Shown piece by piece: positions 37,666 to 45,722 of a DNA stretch of 64,000 bases (positions are counted from its first letter, which is position 1; every line of letters starts with the position of its first letter). This DNA is from JAXLQL01 sp046331625 (GTDB lineage Bacteria; Acidobacteriota; Terriglobia; Bryobacterales; Bryobacteraceae): contig JAXLQL010000003.1 in NCBI GenBank assembly GCA_046331625.1, positions 248,001 through 312,000 on the forward strand, given 5' to 3'. The notes under the pieces are model-generated. The model did not search any database. It saw nothing but the letters and a program-made list of their open reading frames with translations, and was not told the origin of the DNA. The position numbers were made by a program, and so were the translations under genes.

Positions 37666-37801
37666 ATCTCGACTACATGCACGATTGTCGCCACACGATA
37701 TGCGGCTTCGCGCCACTGGAAACGCCAGGCTGTCCCGACCGAAATGCATCACATGGCAGTTCTTTGCCGAACCGCGGCGCTTTTCGGTCTCCGCCGGCGA
37801 A

Positions 37802-40039
37802 CTACCCTCGCAGCGACTTCTTCACCGGCAAGTCCCTCACTCGCTTCCCGCTCGCCGCGAAGATCGCATTGCAAATCGCCGGCGGCACCGGCGGAACTCC
37901 CGGCTCCCCCACCCCAGCCGGCGGCTCGTTGCTCGCCACCACATGCACATGCGTCTCCACCGGCGACTCCGCCATCCGCGCCACGGGATAGTTATGGAAG
38001 TTCGACTGCTGGATCTTTCCATCCGACGCCGTGATCTCGCCCATCATCGCGATGCTCGTGCCGAACACCGCCGCACCCTCGAACTGCGAACGCACGCGGT
38101 CGGGATGAATCGTGGTGCCGGCGTCGACTGCGAGGTCCACACGCGGGATGCGAATCTTGCCGGACGAGTCCATCTCCACTTCCACCACCGCAGCAACATA
38201 AGTAAGGAAGCTCCGGTGCGCGGCGATCCCGAGCGCGCGGCCGTTGCCCGGCTTCTTCTTCCCCCACCCGGATTTCTCCGCCGCCAACTCGATCACCCGC
38301 CGCAATCGCGCCGTATCCACCGGAAACTTGTCCTGCGGCTGTCCGTTGTTCCAGTAGTTCATCCCTTCGGGTTTGATGGCGATCTTGCGATCCTTGCCCA
38401 GCAAATCGAGCAGATACTCCACACGGTCGCGACCGGCCGCCGCGGCCAACTCATCCACGAACGAATGGATCGCGAAGGCGTGATAGATGTTCGCCACCGA
38501 ACGCATCCATCCGATCCGCACCGGGTTCTTCGCCGGACCATTTTCGGCCCGGTGATGCGCGATGTCGTAGGGTAGGTCTACCCAGCCCATCCCCATCTCG
38601 AACTCCTGCCCGTAGCGCGCCGCAGCGTCGAACGTCGAGCCGATGGTGGGGAAAACGCTCCGGTGGAGCCACGCCGTGGGCCGGCCCTTCGCGTCCACGG
38701 CCGCTTTCATATACATCGCCGCCACCGCGTGATAGTAGTCGAAGCGGATGTCGTCTTCGCGGCTCCAGACCACCTTCACGGGCTTCCCGACCTTTTTCGA
38801 GAGCAGCGCCGCCTCGCACACGTAGTCGGGTTTCGATTTCCGTCCGAACCCGCCGCCGAGCAGCGTCACGTTGCAGACGACATCTTTCTTGTCGATGCCG
38901 AGCGCCGCCGAAACCGCATCCTGCACCGCTTGCGGATTCTGCGTCGCGGTCCACGCGGTCACCTTGCCGTCTTTGAACTCGGCCACCGCGGCTGGCGGCT
39001 CCATCGGAGCATGCGCCAACATCGGCACGTAGTATTCGGCTTCGTGCGTCTTGCCGCCCTTCGCGAACTCGGCGTCCACATCTCCGATCGTTCGCACAGC
39101 CTTCTGCGGCTTCCGCGCCGCCTCGCGCAACTCGGCCTTGTACTTCTCAGACTCGTACGACGCGTTCTCGCCGGGCTCCCATTCCACCTTGAGCTTCTTG
39201 CGCCCCTGCATCGCGGACCACGTGTTATCCGCGATCACGGCCACGCCGCCCAACTGCTGGAACATCTGCGGCGGCTTGAACCGCTCGATTGCCACCACCT
39301 GCTGCACGCCCTTCACCTGCCGCGCTTCGGCGTCATCGAACTTCACGAGCGTGCCGCCGTAGACGGGTGAGCGCTCGATGGAAGCGATCACCATGCCGGG
39401 AACGCGCGCGTCCATGCCGAACGTGCCGCGACCCGCGCAGATGTCGTCGAGGTCGATCATGGGCATGTTTTCCTTGCCCACGTAGCGATACTCGCCCGGC
39501 GTCTTGAAGTGCAGATCTTCCTTCTTCGGCACCGCTTGTTGCGAGGCCAACTTCGCCAACTCGCCATACCCGAGCTTCTTGCCGGACTTGTGGACCACCG
39601 TATGCAACTGCGCCTTGCATTCCGATGCCGGCACGTTCCACTTGGCCGCAGCCGCTCGTTCGAGCATCAGCCGCGCCGAAGCCGAGGCCTCGCGCACGGA
39701 GTCATAGAAGTCGCGGATCGAGCACGAGCCGTCGGTATTCTGCGAGCCGTACTTCGCATCGCCGATCGCCTGCTCCACCTTCACACGCTTCCAGTCGGCG
39801 TCTAACTCATCGGCGATCAACATCGGCAGCACGCTGCGGATGCCCGTGCCCATCTCCGAGCGATGCGCCACGATGATCGTGGTGCCGTCAGGCTCGATGC
39901 CGAGAAAGACGCTCGGATGCCAGGCGGCGCTATCGGCCTTGGAAGCGGCAGGCAGCAGGCGCGAACTCAACACGAGTGCACCCGTGGAGAACACGCCTTC
40001 GAGAAATCCGCGTCGGGAGACGACTTCGACGCGATTCAT
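37802..40039 (-). CDS. Molybdopterin-binding subunit, IorB-like (xanthine dehydrogenase family), Tat-exported
   Basis: A 745-residue large subunit. The N-terminal twin-arginine signal SRRGFLEG with a following hydrophobic stretch indicates export of the folded complex. The molybdenum cofactor domains are recognisable by GTGIRSVLPMLIADELD, GGGFGRK, and, near the C-terminus, GVGEPGVPPVPPAI with the catalytic glutamate in GVGE. In this two-subunit form (isoquinoline 1-oxidoreductase type) there is no FAD subunit and electrons leave through the small [2Fe-2S] subunit to a membrane acceptor. Substrate is an aldehyde or N-heterocycle but cannot be chosen from sequence. Start and stop overlap with the small subunit (ATGA) shows tight co-translation. 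Confidence 0.92.
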   Translation of the reverse strand: MNRVEVVSRRGFLEGVFSTGALVLSSRLLPAASKADSAAWHPSVFLGIEPDGTTIIVAHRSEMGTGIRSVLPMLIADELDADWKRVKVEQAIGDAKYGSQNTDGSCSIRDFYDSVREASASARLMLERAAAAKWNVPASECKAQLHTVVHKSGKKLGYGELAKLASQQAVPKKEDLHFKTPGEYRYVGKENMPMIDLDDICAGRGTFGMDARVPGMVIASIERSPVYGGTLVKFDDAEARQVKGVQQVVAIERFKPPQMFQQLGGVAVIADNTWSAMQGRKKLKVEWEPGENASYESEKYKAELREAARKPQKAVRTIGDVDAEFAKGGKTHEAEYYVPMLAHAPMEPPAAVAEFKDGKVTAWTATQNPQAVQDAVSAALGIDKKDVVCNVTLLGGGFGRKSKPDYVCEAALLSKKVGKPVKVVWSREDDIRFDYYHAVAAMYMKAAVDAKGRPTAWLHRSVFPTIGSTFDAAARYGQEFEMGMGWVDLPYDIAHHRAENGPAKNPVRIGWMRSVANIYHAFAIHSFVDELAAAAGRDRVEYLLDLLGKDRKIAIKPEGMNYWNNGQPQDKFPVDTARLRRVIELAAEKSGWGKKKPGNGRALGIAAHRSFLTYVAAVVEVEMDSSGKIRIPRVDLAVDAGTTIHPDRVRSQFEGAAVFGTSIAMMGEITASDGKIQQSNFHNYPVARMAESPVETHVHVVASNEPPAGVGEPGVPPVPPAICNAIFAASGKRVRDLPVKKSLRG

Positions 40040-40503
40040 GCGCTCACCGCCTTCTCGATACCGGCTGCGATCTTGATCGCCTTGCGGACGCGCTGATAGG
40101 TTCCGCAGCGGCAAATGTTGCCTTGCATGCCGTCTTCGATTTCCTGGTCGGTCGGCTTCGGCTTGCGTTTCAACAAGGCCGCCGCCTGCATGATCTGGCC
40201 GCCCTGGCAGTAGCCGCATTGCGGCACATGACACTGCTTCCATGCGCGCTGCACCGGATGATCGCCCTTCGCCGAAAGCCCTTCGATCGTGGTGATGTTC
40301 TTGCCCGCGAGACCCTTCACAGGCGTCACGCAACTCCGCGTGGCCTCTCCATTGATGAGTACCGTGCATGCGCCGCATTGAGCCATCCCGCACCCGAACT
40401 TCGTACCGGTGAGTTCGAGCACGTCGCGTAGATACCACAGCAGTGGCATGTCGGGATCGCCGTCGAACTGGCGCGTGGTCCCGTTCACTTTGAGTCGGAT
40501 CAT
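40036..40503 (-). CDS. [2Fe-2S] subunit, IorA-like (xanthine dehydrogenase family)
   Basis: A 155-residue iron-sulphur subunit. The plant-type ferredoxin cluster is CGMAQCGACTV followed by a distant Cys (ATRSC). The second cluster is CGYCQGGQIM with NICRCGTYQR. Length and order are those of the small subunit of two-component molybdenum hydroxylases. It has no export signal of its own and would travel with the Tat-exported large subunit. The start at 40503 follows from family length; no strong RBS is seen. The product overlaps the large-subunit gene by four bases. Confidence 0.93.
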   Translation of the reverse strand: MIRLKVNGTTRQFDGDPDMPLLWYLRDVLELTGTKFGCGMAQCGACTVLINGEATRSCVTPVKGLAGKNITTIEGLSAKGDHPVQRAWKQCHVPQCGYCQGGQIMQAAALLKRKPKPTDQEIEDGMQGNICRCGTYQRVRKAIKIAAGIEKAVSA

Positions 40504-40537
40504 GATTCTACTGATTGTAGAGGAGCGCCAAGGCGCG

Positions 40538-42139
40538 CTACAGCGATCCCGCGGCGAGCTTCGTGTCAGCTCGCTTCCAGGCCCGTTCGAACTCGCTGCG
40601 CACCCACGCAGCGCCTTCCGTTTTTCCCTGCGCCTGCAAACTTTCGAGCAGCCCGAACAGCATCCGCCCATTCTGCGGACTCCGCCGCAGCCCCTCGCGA
40701 AAAGCTTGCTCCGCTGCCACGGCCTGGCCGGCGCGCAACAGCGCTCCGCCCAAGGATTCGCGAATCGGATAGAACCACGGAGGAGGCTCGTCGTAAACCA
40801 GGTTGTCCTGCAGCGCCACCGCTTGGTTCCAATGCATCGCCTCGTCCATCGGATTCGCGGCCATCCGCGCTTCCAGACTCTCCGCGGCCACTGCCAGCAC
40901 GTCTCGCGCCTTGTTGTTGAGCCAATTCCAGTCCACGGGAACCTTGCTCAGGGCATCTTCGAATGCCGCCTTCTCGGCGAGCGCGTCTTGCGGGCGCTTC
41001 TTTCCGAGAAGCGCGAGCGCCCGCGCCCAGTGCCGGATCGCCGGAGCCACGCGCAATGCCGCATCCGGCTGCGGCGCGGCGAGAATCTCGTCCCACTTCT
41101 CGAACCGCACCGCCATCAGCAGATGCCACACCGTGAACGGATCCACCATCTGCGCCGCCTCTTTCACCATCGGCGTCACCGCCTGCGAGATCGCCCTGGC
41201 CATCGTCATCGCCTCGGCGCCGCGGCCTTGCATGCTCCTCGCGTACGCCACGAAGTGCATGTTGTGGACCATGTATCCGGCATAGCTCCCCATCGGAACG
41301 CCGGTGGCCTTGAAGTAGTTCTGGTCGAGTTGAACCGCGCGCTCGTTCGTCGAAGCCGCTAGTTCCCATTCACCGAGCAGCAACCATATGTGCGCGGGCA
41401 TGTGGACCAGGTGGCCCGCGTTCGGAACCACGCCCATCAGCCGCTGAGCGCTCGGTACGGCCAGTTCCGGACTCGGCGACATCTCCACGGCGTGGATATA
41501 GAAATGATTCGCTCCGGGATGTTCCGGATATCGCCGCAGCACGCGTTCGAGCGTTGCGATTGCGTCGGCCAACTCACCGTTGGGCTTGCCGTTCGTCCAC
41601 CAGCGCCATCGTACCGGAACCATCGCTGACTCGGCGAACAACGTAGCCGCATCCGGATCGTCGGGTAGCCGAGCCGCCAGTTCGCGCATGCGCGCTGTGT
41701 ACTTCGCTTCGTCGATCTGCGGACAGCGCGCCAGCGCCGCTTCGGCATACTGCTTCTCGGCGCCGGTGGCGAGCTGCAACGCACGTTCAGCGGATTCGCA
41801 GTACTTCTTCACGTCGACGTCGCTGTCGAGGTCCATGTTGATATGCGGACCCTGCGCCATCGCAATTCCCCAATGCGGCATCGCGGCCTTCGGGTCCAGT
41901 TCCGCCGCGCGTCGAAATGACCGCAGCGCTTCGTAGCGATTGAACCCGTAGAGCAGCGTCAACCCCTGATCGAAAAACTTCTGCGCCATCGCGCTGGAAG
42001 TGCGAATCGGATGGCTGTACTTGCCGAGGCCGGCCATCAAAGTCACCGGCTTCTCCGCAGCGGGCGCCGCGTGTTGGTGCTGGGCCTGCCCTACCGCCAC
42101 GCAAGCAATGAAAATTACGACGCGAAGACTTTTCTCCAT
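40538..42139 (-). CDS. Secreted TPR-repeat protein
   Basis: A 533-residue protein with a signal peptide (residues 1-19, ending VGQAQ) and repeated helical TPR-like units throughout (QKFFDQGLTLLYGFNRYEAL, RSFRRAAELDPKAAMPHWGI, and a clear C-terminal pair ending GRMLFGLLESLQAQG). A conserved block GVVPNAGHLVHMPAHIWLLLGEWELA marks a family of periplasmic TPR proteins seen in Acidobacteria and other soil bacteria, whose function is unknown. It is downstream of the 42115-42849 gene and overlaps its end by 25 bases, and lies 34 bases upstream of the IorA-like subunit, so one transcript could cover all of them. Confidence 0.82.
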   Translation of the reverse strand: MEKSLRVVIFIACVAVGQAQHQHAAPAAEKPVTLMAGLGKYSHPIRTSSAMAQKFFDQGLTLLYGFNRYEALRSFRRAAELDPKAAMPHWGIAMAQGPHINMDLDSDVDVKKYCESAERALQLATGAEKQYAEAALARCPQIDEAKYTARMRELAARLPDDPDAATLFAESAMVPVRWRWWTNGKPNGELADAIATLERVLRRYPEHPGANHFYIHAVEMSPSPELAVPSAQRLMGVVPNAGHLVHMPAHIWLLLGEWELAASTNERAVQLDQNYFKATGVPMGSYAGYMVHNMHFVAYARSMQGRGAEAMTMARAISQAVTPMVKEAAQMVDPFTVWHLLMAVRFEKWDEILAAPQPDAALRVAPAIRHWARALALLGKKRPQDALAEKAAFEDALSKVPVDWNWLNNKARDVLAVAAESLEARMAANPMDEAMHWNQAVALQDNLVYDEPPPWFYPIRESLGGALLRAGQAVAAEQAFREGLRRSPQNGRMLFGLLESLQAQGKTEGAAWVRSEFERAWKRADTKLAAGSL

Positions 42140-42849
42140 AGCGATGCCTTCTTTCGTTCCACGCCCAACAGATCGAGGAACGGCGCGGCTTCCTCGTCGC
42201 TCAGGCTTTTTGCCGAACCCACTACATCGTCTGCTTCCCGGATGCGGCAGAAGTGGTCGATCTCATACCAGCTCGATTCGAGCGCACGTTCCACTGGTAC
42301 GCGAGCCTGCCACGTCAGCCGCCCGTCGATCACTTCGATCAGTTGCCGGAACGTCAAGGGCTCGGCGGGCTTCTGGCTCCGCACTTCGCGCCCCAGCGCC
42401 GCGCCCTGCTCGCGCAGCATTCCGCGGTGCCAGTCGTCCATGTTCGCGCGCAGCAAGTCCTCCGCCAAGTCGCGAGCCCGCTGCGCCGTCTCCCCGGTCA
42501 CGCGCATCATGCGCGCCGCGTGCGCCGCATCGTACTGCATGGTCTCGAACCAGACGAGTTCCTTCTCCACGATCGTCATTTCGTTCAGCGCTTCCAGCGG
42601 AACCGTCGTAGATCCTCCTTCGATCTCCGGGCGCAGACGCACCGCCACTTCGCGCTCGGTCATCGGTTCCCATCCGGAGATCTCCGAGCGCAACTCACCC
42701 AACCGCCGGCGGGGCCACTCGTCGCCCATCCCATAGTGCGCCGCATACCCGCGCAACACCGGTACGAAGGTCTTTACGAGATGAGCCCAGCCTTCGGATT
42801 TGTCCGCCTTGCAATCGGCGATCATGTCGAAACAAGTATAGATACTCAT
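42115..42849 (-). CDS. Unrecognised protein with a sigma-factor-like helical segment
   Basis: A 244-residue soluble protein that I cannot assign. Between about residues 85 and 135 it carries ALNEMTIVEKELVWFETMQY followed by AARMMRVTGETAQRARDLAE, which resembles the helix-turn-helix of sigma region 4 (short activation-type helix, then a turn, then an Arg-containing recognition helix). The N-terminus (KSEGWAHLVKTFVPVLR) would fit sigma region 2. It may be a distant sigma-like or phage-type regulator, but the typical DNA-binding residues are weak. It starts six bases after the radical SAM gene ends and overlaps the TPR gene, implying an operon. Confidence 0.6.
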   Translation of the reverse strand: MSIYTCFDMIADCKADKSEGWAHLVKTFVPVLRGYAAHYGMGDEWPRRRLGELRSEISGWEPMTEREVAVRLRPEIEGGSTTVPLEALNEMTIVEKELVWFETMQYDAAHAARMMRVTGETAQRARDLAEDLLRANMDDWHRGMLREQGAALGREVRSQKPAEPLTFRQLIEVIDGRLTWQARVPVERALESSWYEIDHFCRIREADDVVGSAKSLSDEEAAPFLDLLGVERKKASLWRKVFAS

Positions 42850-42855
42850 GTTTTT

Positions 42856-43710
42856 CTATTGCGCCAGCCACCGGAACGCTTCCGGACCCACCGCGAACCT
42901 CCGGCCCGCCGCCGCTACCCTCTCCCCGATCTCCGTGATCGCCTGGCGCTGAAATGCGGGATCGTGCCACTCCTCGAACCCGCGGACCGCGCTTACGCGC
43001 TCGGCTTCGGGCCGCGTCGTGGCTCCATGCCGCTTGACCGCGCGCACGTGAAACGGGTCCCCGATCACGTCTTCCCGCGAAGCTTCCAGTGCCATTTGCG
43101 CGAGCGTCTCGGGGTTGCACGGTAGAATCGGCGCCAGCGTTACGAACGTCCGGATACCCGCTGCGGTCAGCCGCCGAATCGTCTCGAGCCGCTCCTCGTT
43201 GGGCGCGCAATGCGGCTCGTACCAACGCCGCACGTCCTCCCGGTCGGTAGTGACGGTGAAGCTGACCCGCAGGCGCGTGCGCTCGTTCAATCGTGCGAGC
43301 AGTTCGAGGTCCCGAACAATCAGCGGACCTCTTGTTTGAATCGTAAACAGCGCCGGCGGGTTTTCGATCAGCGCCCCCAGCACGCGCGGCATCATGGCTT
43401 CCTGTTCTTCTGCCGGCTGGTACGGATCCACCAGCGGAGAGCAGTAGACCACTTCTCCGCCCCGGCGCCGCCCGGCCACGAGATCGGCAGCATTTGTTTT
43501 AAACGTAGTGAACTGTCCCCAGCGCCGCCAGTCTTCCGGCTTCAGTCCACCCTGTACGCGCATCGTCGGAACGTAGCAATAAGTGCAGGCGAAGGTGCAA
43601 TTGCGCGCCGGGGTGAGAGAGTGCGTGAATCCCGCTTCGGCGATGAATCCGGAAGTGCGGCTCAGGATTCCGCGTGCGGGCTCATGCCGGATGTGGAACC
43701 GCTCGGCCAC
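42856..43710 (-). CDS. Radical SAM protein, SplB/COG1533-like
   Basis: A 284-residue radical SAM protein. The cluster motif C-x3-C-x2-C is CTFACTYC, followed by YVP, with a conserved VVYCSPLVDPYQPAE segment and a TIM-barrel core (FTIQTRGPLIVRDLELL, VSFTVTTD, VTLAPILPCNP). This places it with the spore-photoproduct-lyase/DNA photolyase-related group, most members of which have no known substrate. The start is a GTG at 43710. It is followed on the same strand, six bases later, by the unassigned sigma-like gene. Confidence 0.85.
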   Translation of the reverse strand: MAERFHIRHEPARGILSRTSGFIAEAGFTHSLTPARNCTFACTYCYVPTMRVQGGLKPEDWRRWGQFTTFKTNAADLVAGRRRGGEVVYCSPLVDPYQPAEEQEAMMPRVLGALIENPPALFTIQTRGPLIVRDLELLARLNERTRLRVSFTVTTDREDVRRWYEPHCAPNEERLETIRRLTAAGIRTFVTLAPILPCNPETLAQMALEASREDVIGDPFHVRAVKRHGATTRPEAERVSAVRGFEEWHDPAFQRQAITEIGERVAAAGRRFAVGPEAFRWLAQ

Positions 43711-43731
43711 CTCATCAGTGTAGCGGCCGGT

Positions 43732-44289
43732 TCAGATCTCGTAGATTCCGGCGAGCGGGATCGACAGGCCGAGCGATTCGAGCTCCACTCTCGCGCTGAA
43801 CCCTTCATAGGTCGTGAGTTCCCATCGTCCATTCGGATTCTTTCGGAAGACCTCGATGCGCGGCTGATCCTGCGCCACGAGCACGTATTCCTTGAAAGAG
43901 TCGAGCTGCCGATAGAGCCGGAATTTTCCACCGGAATCGTAGTCGGACGTACTCGGTGAGAGGATCTCGATGATAACCATCGGGTTCGTGATTGTGTCCA
44001 CGTATTCGTCCGTGAATGCCGGCTTTCCGCAAACAACCATGAGGTCTGGGTAAACAAACTGGGCGGCGCTCACGCGAACCCTGAGCGTGTCGCCAGCGAT
44101 TTTGCATGGTCCGCCATGCAGCTCATTGCCCAGCAGTCGTGCAAATTCCATTCCGATACGAGTGTGTTCCCAACTCGCCGCCGCTACCGGAAACATGTGG
44201 CCCTCGTGGAACTCACTCTTCAACTCGCTGGCACGATCAGCCGCGAGATACTCTTCCACTGACAGCTTGAGGACTGGCGCAGCGCCCAT
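43732..44289 (-). CDS. Uma2-family protein, copy 1
   Basis: A 185-residue Uma2 (DUF820) protein. The family signature SVEEYLA, KSEFHEG, DLMVVCG, NPMVIIEILSPST, D-Y-D-x-GGKF and YxQLDSFKEYVLVAQDQP is complete. The PD-(D/E)xK-like core (E of EILSPS, the D of the DLMVV strand, K of GGKF-x-LY) is present, so a nuclease fold is likely, although no activity has been firmly established for the family. It lies 35 bases downstream of a paralogue in the same orientation, 21 bases before the radical SAM gene. Confidence 0.9.
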   Translation of the reverse strand: MGAAPVLKLSVEEYLAADRASELKSEFHEGHMFPVAAASWEHTRIGMEFARLLGNELHGGPCKIAGDTLRVRVSAAQFVYPDLMVVCGKPAFTDEYVDTITNPMVIIEILSPSTSDYDSGGKFRLYRQLDSFKEYVLVAQDQPRIEVFRKNPNGRWELTTYEGFSARVELESLGLSIPLAGIYEI

Positions 44290-44324
44290 TCCTACATCCT
44301 ACCGCCTCGCAAGCGACCCGAGAC

Positions 44325-44879
44325 TCAAGACGGGTAGACTTCCGAAAGCGCAATCGAAACGCCGACTGAGTCGAGCTGAAGCACGGCATCCAAGCCCTCA
44401 TAGGTCGTCAGCATCCAGCCTGCCGGGGTCTTCCGGAAGACCTCCATCCGAGGCCGATCCTGCTCCACGAGTACGTACTCTTTGAGCGAGTCCAGTTGCC
44501 GATAGAGGCGAAACTTTCCGCCCGAATCGTAGTCAGACGTGCTGGGCGAGAGGACCTCGACGATGACGATTGGATTCGTGATTGTGTCCACCTTCTCGTC
44601 GGTAAACGCAGGGCCTCCACAGACCACCACGATGTCCGGATACACGAACTGAACGGGAGTCACGCGAACTCTGATTGGTGAGATGGCAACCTCGCAGGAC
44701 CCTGGCTCGAGGAGCGCGTGCAAGCGCGACGACAGCCTGACCGAGACACGTGAATGCTTCCAACTCACCGCCGAGGGCGGAAACACCTCGCCATCATGAA
44801 ACTCACTCTTCAACTCGGCGACCCGATCGGCGGCGAGATACTCTTCCACCGATATCTTCAGAACCGATGTAGTGCCCAT
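44325..44879 (-). CDS. Uma2-family protein, copy 2
   Basis: A 184-residue Uma2 paralogue of the neighbouring gene, with the same blocks (SVEEYLAADR, KSEFHDGEVF, DIVVVCGGPAF, NPIVIVEVLSPSTSDYDSGG, YRQLDSLKEYVLVEQDRP) and the same PD-(D/E)xK-like core. Sequence identity with copy 1 is high in the second half and lower in the first, suggesting an older duplication with some exchange. The gene ends 36 bases before copy 1 starts, and lies five bases after the end of the glycerophosphodiesterase gene, so all three probably share a transcript. Confidence 0.9.
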   Translation of the reverse strand: MGTTSVLKISVEEYLAADRVAELKSEFHDGEVFPPSAVSWKHSRVSVRLSSRLHALLEPGSCEVAISPIRVRVTPVQFVYPDIVVVCGGPAFTDEKVDTITNPIVIVEVLSPSTSDYDSGGKFRLYRQLDSLKEYVLVEQDRPRMEVFRKTPAGWMLTTYEGLDAVLQLDSVGVSIALSEVYPS

Positions 44880-44885
44880 TCGCCC

Positions 44886-45704
44886 CTACTTCTTCAAATG
44901 CGCGATCAACCTCGCCGGATCATCCGTGATGATCGCATCCACCCGCGCCGCGATCATTCGATCCCATTCCTCCGGCTTGTTCGGCGTCCACGGCACCACC
45001 TGCAATCCAGCGGCGTGCGCCTTCTCCACCACTTCCAGCTTCACCAACGAATAATGCGGCGAAAGGATCGTCGCCTTCGCATCGAGCGCCATCTTCACCA
45101 AATCCTCCGGCGGACCCATATAGAGCGCCGCCCGCCGGATCTCGGGCGCGAGCTTCGCCGCCGCCACCAGTGTCCGGAAATCGAATGACTGGATGATGCA
45201 GCGCGACTCGAGCTTATGCTTGCGGATCGCCTCCACCAGCATCCGCGAGAACTCCTCGGGCTCCGGCGTGTACTCAGGATGCCCCCGCTCCATCTTCGTC
45301 TCGATGTTGAATTCGAACTTCCCGCGCGGCGCCAGCGCCAGCACTTCGGCGAGCGTCGGTACTCGCGTGCCCGGCACGGGCTGCTGCTCGGCGAACCCGG
45401 GATTTTTCTTCGCTCCGCAATCCCATCGCCGTAATTCCGCGAGCGTCATCTCGCGGATCACACGTGTCCCGCTCCCGCCTGTACAGATCGCCTCCGGCAG
45501 TGCCGAATCATGCGACACCACCAGCACGTTGTCTTTGGTCACACCGAGATCGAGCTCGAGCACATCCACACCCACGCCGATCGCGTATTCGAATGCCGGC
45601 ATCGTGTTCTCGGGGCGCATCGCGCGCGCGCCCCGGTGGCCATGAACGAGAATTCGCGCTTCCGAGATACACGCCAAAATCAGCAGCGCTGTTGCGATTC
45701 GCAT
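44886..45704 (-). CDS. Glycerophosphodiester phosphodiesterase, secreted
   Basis: A 272-residue GDPD-type enzyme with a short signal peptide (about residues 1-16). The active-site motifs are HGHRGARAMRPENT (first His, Arg and Glu), ELDLGVTKDNVLVVSHD (metal-binding Glu/Asp and second His), and the later E in FNIETK. The family cleaves glycerophosphodiesters to glycerol-3-phosphate and an alcohol, in phospholipid turnover or phosphate scavenging. The tail has IITDDPARLI, the usual final beta/alpha unit. It follows the haloperoxidase-like gene by 18 bases on the same strand. Confidence 0.92.
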   Translation of the reverse strand: MRIATALLILACISEARILVHGHRGARAMRPENTMPAFEYAIGVGVDVLELDLGVTKDNVLVVSHDSALPEAICTGGSGTRVIREMTLAELRRWDCGAKKNPGFAEQQPVPGTRVPTLAEVLALAPRGKFEFNIETKMERGHPEYTPEPEEFSRMLVEAIRKHKLESRCIIQSFDFRTLVAAAKLAPEIRRAALYMGPPEDLVKMALDAKATILSPHYSLVKLEVVEKAHAAGLQVVPWTPNKPEEWDRMIAARVDAIITDDPARLIAHLKK

Positions 45705-45722
45705 GTATCTCAGAATAGCCGC

